64,000 nt of DNA from contig JAPDRN010000008.1 in the NCBI GenBank assembly GCA_030247855.1, positions 248,001-312,000 of the forward strand, given 5' to 3'. Both the position numbers and the translations under genes were made by a program. The notes below the pieces were generated by a model that did no database searches, was not told the origin of the DNA, and saw only the letters and a program-made list of their open reading frames with translations. This DNA is from Knufia peltigerae. Its lineage: Eukaryota; Ascomycota; Eurotiomycetes; Chaetothyriales; Trichomeriaceae. Positions 63,309-64,000 of the stretch are shown piece after piece (position 1 is the first letter of the stretch; each line of letters starts with the position of its first letter).

Positions 63309-64000
63309 ATGCGTGCGATTGTTGTAAAGTCGTGGGACGCCCCTCCCGCCTTCTCAGCAGACCACCCTGACCCGTCCACCTCCGACCCAGAGAAAGTCAC
63401 CATCAAAGTTCTAGCTGCTGGCCTCCATCAACTTGTCCGCTCGCAAGCCGCTGGCCAACACTACAGCAGCAAGAACGCGGGGCTTCCATACGTGCCCGGT
63501 GCCGATGGTGTAGGCACGACCCCCGACGGAAAGACCGTGTACTTCAGCAGCATTGCCATGGGCGGCGGCTTTGCAGAGTACGTCACGGTGCCCAAAGCCG
63601 CCGTGGTGCCGGTCCCGGAGGGCGCCGACCCGGTCCAGGTTGCGGGCCTGGTCAATCCGGGCATGAGTTCGTGGATGGCACTGGCCGCCCGAGTGGACAA
63701 CATCCCCCCCAACTTCACCGTCGTCATCGTCGGCGTGACGGCAATCTCGGGCAAAGTCGCCGTCGAATTCGTCCGCGAAAGGGGTGCCGGCAAGGTGATT
63801 GGTGTGGCGCGCAACGCCAAAGAAATGGAGGCGCTCAAGCTCGACCAGAGCATCGTGTTGGCAAGTAATCCCGCCGAAACGGATTTCTCGGCCCTGGGCG
63901 ATGTCGATGTCATACTCGACTATCTCTATGGTCCTGTCATCCCCGCCCTCTTCACCGCCCTCAGCTCGAAGGCGCCGACACAGTACGTCCAGATTGGATC
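63309..64000 (+). CDS. Medium-chain dehydrogenase/reductase (quinone oxidoreductase-like), N-terminal part
   Basis: An open frame of 230 codons from the ATG at 63309 (CAATCATGCG), cut by the window end. It starts MRAIVVKSWDAPPAFSADHP and shows the GroES-like domain: VTIKVLAAGLHQLVRSQAAG and GLPYVPGADGVGTTPDGK. A Rossmann domain begins near 138 (FTVVIVGVTAISGKVAVEFV, GAGKVIGVARN). The zinc-binding Cys/His residues of classical alcohol dehydrogenases are not seen, which fits the zinc-free quinone oxidoreductase branch of the MDR superfamily, normally NADPH-dependent. The nucleotide loop reads GVTAISG instead of the common GxxGxxG/AxxGxxG, a modest departure. The substrate cannot be told. Confidence 0.85.
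   Translation, partial: MRAIVVKSWDAPPAFSADHPDPSTSDPEKVTIKVLAAGLHQLVRSQAAGQHYSSKNAGLPYVPGADGVGTTPDGKTVYFSSIAMGGGFAEYVTVPKAAVVPVPEGADPVQVAGLVNPGMSSWMALAARVDNIPPNFTVVIVGVTAISGKVAVEFVRERGAGKVIGVARNAKEMEALKLDQSIVLASNPAETDFSALGDVDVILDYLYGPVIPALFTALSSKAPTQYVQIG

Overview
The window is a stretch of filamentous ascomycete (Pezizomycotina) nuclear genome. The evidence is short introns (about 45-190 bp) with GT donors, CTAAC/CTGAC-like branch points and AG acceptors. The genes are typical of the group: a Zn(II)2Cys6 regulator, an UncA/KIF1-type kinesin-3, a RasB-type GTPase, an ApsA/Num1-type PH protein, a GRF zinc finger and RTG2. Intergenic DNA carries many copies of a TACGGAGTA/TACTCCGTA word. Class Eurotiomycetes, perhaps a Chaetothyriales-like black yeast, is my guess from protein flavour only. 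I see no CRISPR, rRNA, tRNA, insertion sequence or intact transposon.

Layout. 1-77: C-terminus of S-adenosylhomocysteine hydrolase (+). 953-2803: RTG2-like Ppx/GppA ATPase (+). 3630-4994: AKAP7-like 2H phosphoesterase (+). 5872-6171: DPH3 (-). 6614-8411: Zn2Cys6 regulator, four exons (-). 9136-9786: conserved-looking unknown (+). 10407-11403: ribosomal protein L15 (-). 11820-12584: unknown (-). 13457-16063: PSP1-domain protein (-). 19352-20293: mitochondrial NFU1 (-). 20672-21220: HIT zinc finger (+). 21235-22692: unknown (-). 25595-29053: GTPase-like domain fused to RasGEF (+). 30240-35177: kinesin-3 (-). 35606-36690: GRF zinc finger (+). 41294-42074: RasB-type GTPase (-). 46358-47865: omega/Xi-type glutathione transferase (+). 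48127-48927: L-2-haloacid dehalogenase-like HAD (-). 52107-56135: ApsA/Num1-type cortical PH protein (+). 57267-57984: NEDD8 (+). 58839-59965: Elongin A (-). 60536-61576: THO complex subunit 7 (+). 61963-62527: tubulin cofactor A (-). 63309-end: MDR-type oxidoreductase, cut by the window edge (+).

The gene models were built by hand: I chose splice sites so that exon phases join and known motifs are restored. This gave coherent proteins for RTG2, the Zn2Cys6 factor, RPL15, PSP1, HIT finger, RasGEF, GRF, Ras, GST, the PH protein, NEDD8, Elongin A and TBCA. Several introns are multiples of three without stop codons, so an ORF caller reads straight through them.

Most genes are independent housekeeping units. 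Some themes recur: Ras signalling (a RasGEF and a Ras GTPase 12 kb apart), microtubule and cortex functions (kinesin-3, TBCA, ApsA/Num1-like) and nuclear gene expression (Elongin A, THO7, NEDD8, HIT finger). The large intergenic regions (16.1-19.3, 22.7-25.6, 36.7-41.3, 42.1-46.3 and 48.9-52.1 kb) hold no gene I can support. They do hold dispersed short words, one perfect 15-bp inverted repeat and possible degraded coding fragments. I found no obviously new multi-gene system. The most distinctive items are the P-loop-domain/RasGEF fusion and the intergenic repeat words.
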